Shown one piece after another: positions 5,939 through 6,688 of a stretch of 6,688 nt of DNA. The notes under the pieces are model-generated. The model had not been told where the DNA came from and did not search any database. It was given only the letters and a program-made list of their open reading frames with translations. Source of the DNA: Bacteroidales bacterium (GTDB lineage Bacteria; Bacteroidota; Bacteroidia; Bacteroidales; Dysgonomonadaceae); NCBI GenBank assembly GCA_012799155.1, contig JAAZLV010000014.1, forward strand, positions 1-6,688, in the 5' to 3' direction. Within the stretch, counting starts at the first letter, position 1. Every line of letters starts with the position of its first letter. The position numbers and the translations under genes are program-made.

Positions 5939-6688
5939 GATTGTTTGCGAGTGATAGAAGTATGCAGGAGTGGATGGTTCACTCTCATTGTGGAAAGAAT
6001 CTGAAACAGTTACAAAATAGTAAAATGCCTGATCGTCATCCTCAACCTCCAGGTGAAGGTAGGGCTCCTTCACTCCCACAGCCAACAGATTCTCCGCCCT
6101 ATTCACGTTGAAATCGTCACTCCTGGTACGATAAATGTTATATGTTACCCTATGCTGCTCGCCCGCATGATTCCAACTCAGCTCAAACAGCCCGTCTTCT
6201 CTTTTCTCCGCCCTCAGATCGACTGGTGAGGCAGGAATGGTATCCGAGAGCCAGGTCATTGGCGGCAGCTTGGCCGGATAACGATAATATGTTTCTATTG
6301 ACGAGAGGATTCCCCTGGTATTTGCAAGCAGGTTTCCTGTACGAAAATATGACTGACCGTGAACCTTGTTGTGCCGGGTATAATCCACCTGGTTGAGGAT
6401 ATCCTGTCGTGACCATCCCAGCTCTTCCATTTGATAGGCACCGAGACCGGGCACCACAATGCGCTGGTTGCCGTTCACCATCCAGTCGTCCACAAACGGG
6501 TAAAAGAGATGATCCTTGTAATACATCATTGGATAGAGTGCATCGTGCTTCCCGGCCTGCATCCAACGTCCTGCATCCTGATAGACCGTCTCCATGGCAG
6601 TCCATCCATGCCCGTTGCTCCCAATGGCGCGGTATCGTCCCAGGGGGGCACTGCTCACCTGAACCCATGGTTTCTCCTGCTTGATCCA
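5933..6688 (-). CDS. Family-10-type glycosyl hydrolase (GHL10/DUF187), C-terminal part with an Fn3-like domain
   Basis: The reading frame is open to the window edge, so only the last 251 residues are seen; the N-terminus and probably the catalytic acids lie outside. The visible part starts WIKQEKPWVQVSSAPLGRYR, continues with YQDAGRWMQAGKHDALYPMM (36-55), FVDDWM (65-70), RIVVPGLGAYQM (76-87) and GQSYFRTGNLLANTRGI (111-127), and then KLPPMTWL (140-147). This is the end of the barrel of the GHL10 (DUF187-like) family, common in Bacteroidota. From about 152 to 240 a fibronectin type III-like domain follows (PVDLRAEKREDGLFELSW, TYNIYRTRSDDF, FYYFVTVSDSFHNESEPS). Such proteins are normally exported or surface lipoproteins, but the signal region is outside the window, so this is inferred. 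The sugar substrate cannot be told. A hairpin overlaps its stop codon, and the Fur gene starts 98 bases later. Confidence 0.88.
   Translation of the reverse strand, partial: WIKQEKPWVQVSSAPLGRYRAIGSNGHGWTAMETVYQDAGRWMQAGKHDALYPMMYYKDHLFYPFVDDWMVNGNQRIVVPGLGAYQMEELGWSRQDILNQVDYTRHNKVHGQSYFRTGNLLANTRGILSSIETYYRYPAKLPPMTWLSDTIPASPVDLRAEKREDGLFELSWNHAGEQHRVTYNIYRTRSDDFNVNRAENLLAVGVKEPYLHLEVEDDDQAFYYFVTVSDSFHNESEPSTPAYFYHSQTIK

Noticed and set aside
1..6688. Mobile elements, CRISPR arrays, tRNA or rRNA genes, toxin-antitoxin or defence systems
   Set aside because: No transposase or integrase motif, spaced direct-repeat array, tRNA-like cloverleaf or rRNA segment was seen, and coding composition looks even across the window.

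Overview
The window reads as ordinary chromosome from a member of the Bacteroidales (phylum Bacteroidota). Four things suggest this. The gene starts lack Shine-Dalgarno sequences and are preceded by A/T-rich stretches. Several intergenic spaces carry matches to the Bacteroidota -7 promoter box TAnnTTTG. The proteins resemble Bacteroides/Dysgonomonas-type families: a purA product with an MMKSDVLD motif, a family-10-type glycosyl hydrolase with a C-terminal Fn3-like domain, and a non-cAMP type Crp/Fnr regulator. A genus cannot be named; a Dysgonomonadaceae-like host is only a guess. All eight genes lie on the minus strand, so transcription runs from high to low coordinates, and no gap between genes exceeds about 160 bases.

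In transcription order, the window opens inside a truncated glycosyl hydrolase gene (5933-6688) that ends in a hairpin overlapping its stop codon. Next come a Fur-family regulator (5328-5834), adenylosuccinate synthase purA (3996-5258) and a membrane-anchored YugP-type zinc metallopeptidase (3248-3928). The gaps between these three are only about 70 bases, and a strong hairpin terminator at 3189-3224 follows, so they probably form one transcription unit.

The second block holds a TIGR01777-family NAD(P)-dependent epimerase-like protein (2217-3125) and a Crp/Fnr-type regulator (1567-2166). It continues with a protein made of two fused PhnB-like VOC domains (566-1405) and a single-domain PhnB-like VOC protein (48-476). 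A 16-bp perfect inverted repeat flanked by A and T runs (1-36) ends the block and looks like a bidirectional terminator.

Functionally, the first block mixes purine (AMP) synthesis with metal- or redox-responsive regulation and membrane proteolysis. The second block suggests a small stress or small-molecule module, in which the Crp/Fnr protein is a candidate regulator of the VOC genes. I found no mobile element, CRISPR array, RNA gene, toxin-antitoxin or defence system, and no convincing undescribed system. The points most worth a second look are the reduced metal-site set of the Fur protein, the paired TTGCAA sites in front of the two-domain VOC gene, and the possibly leaderless promoter and palindrome in front of the Fur gene.
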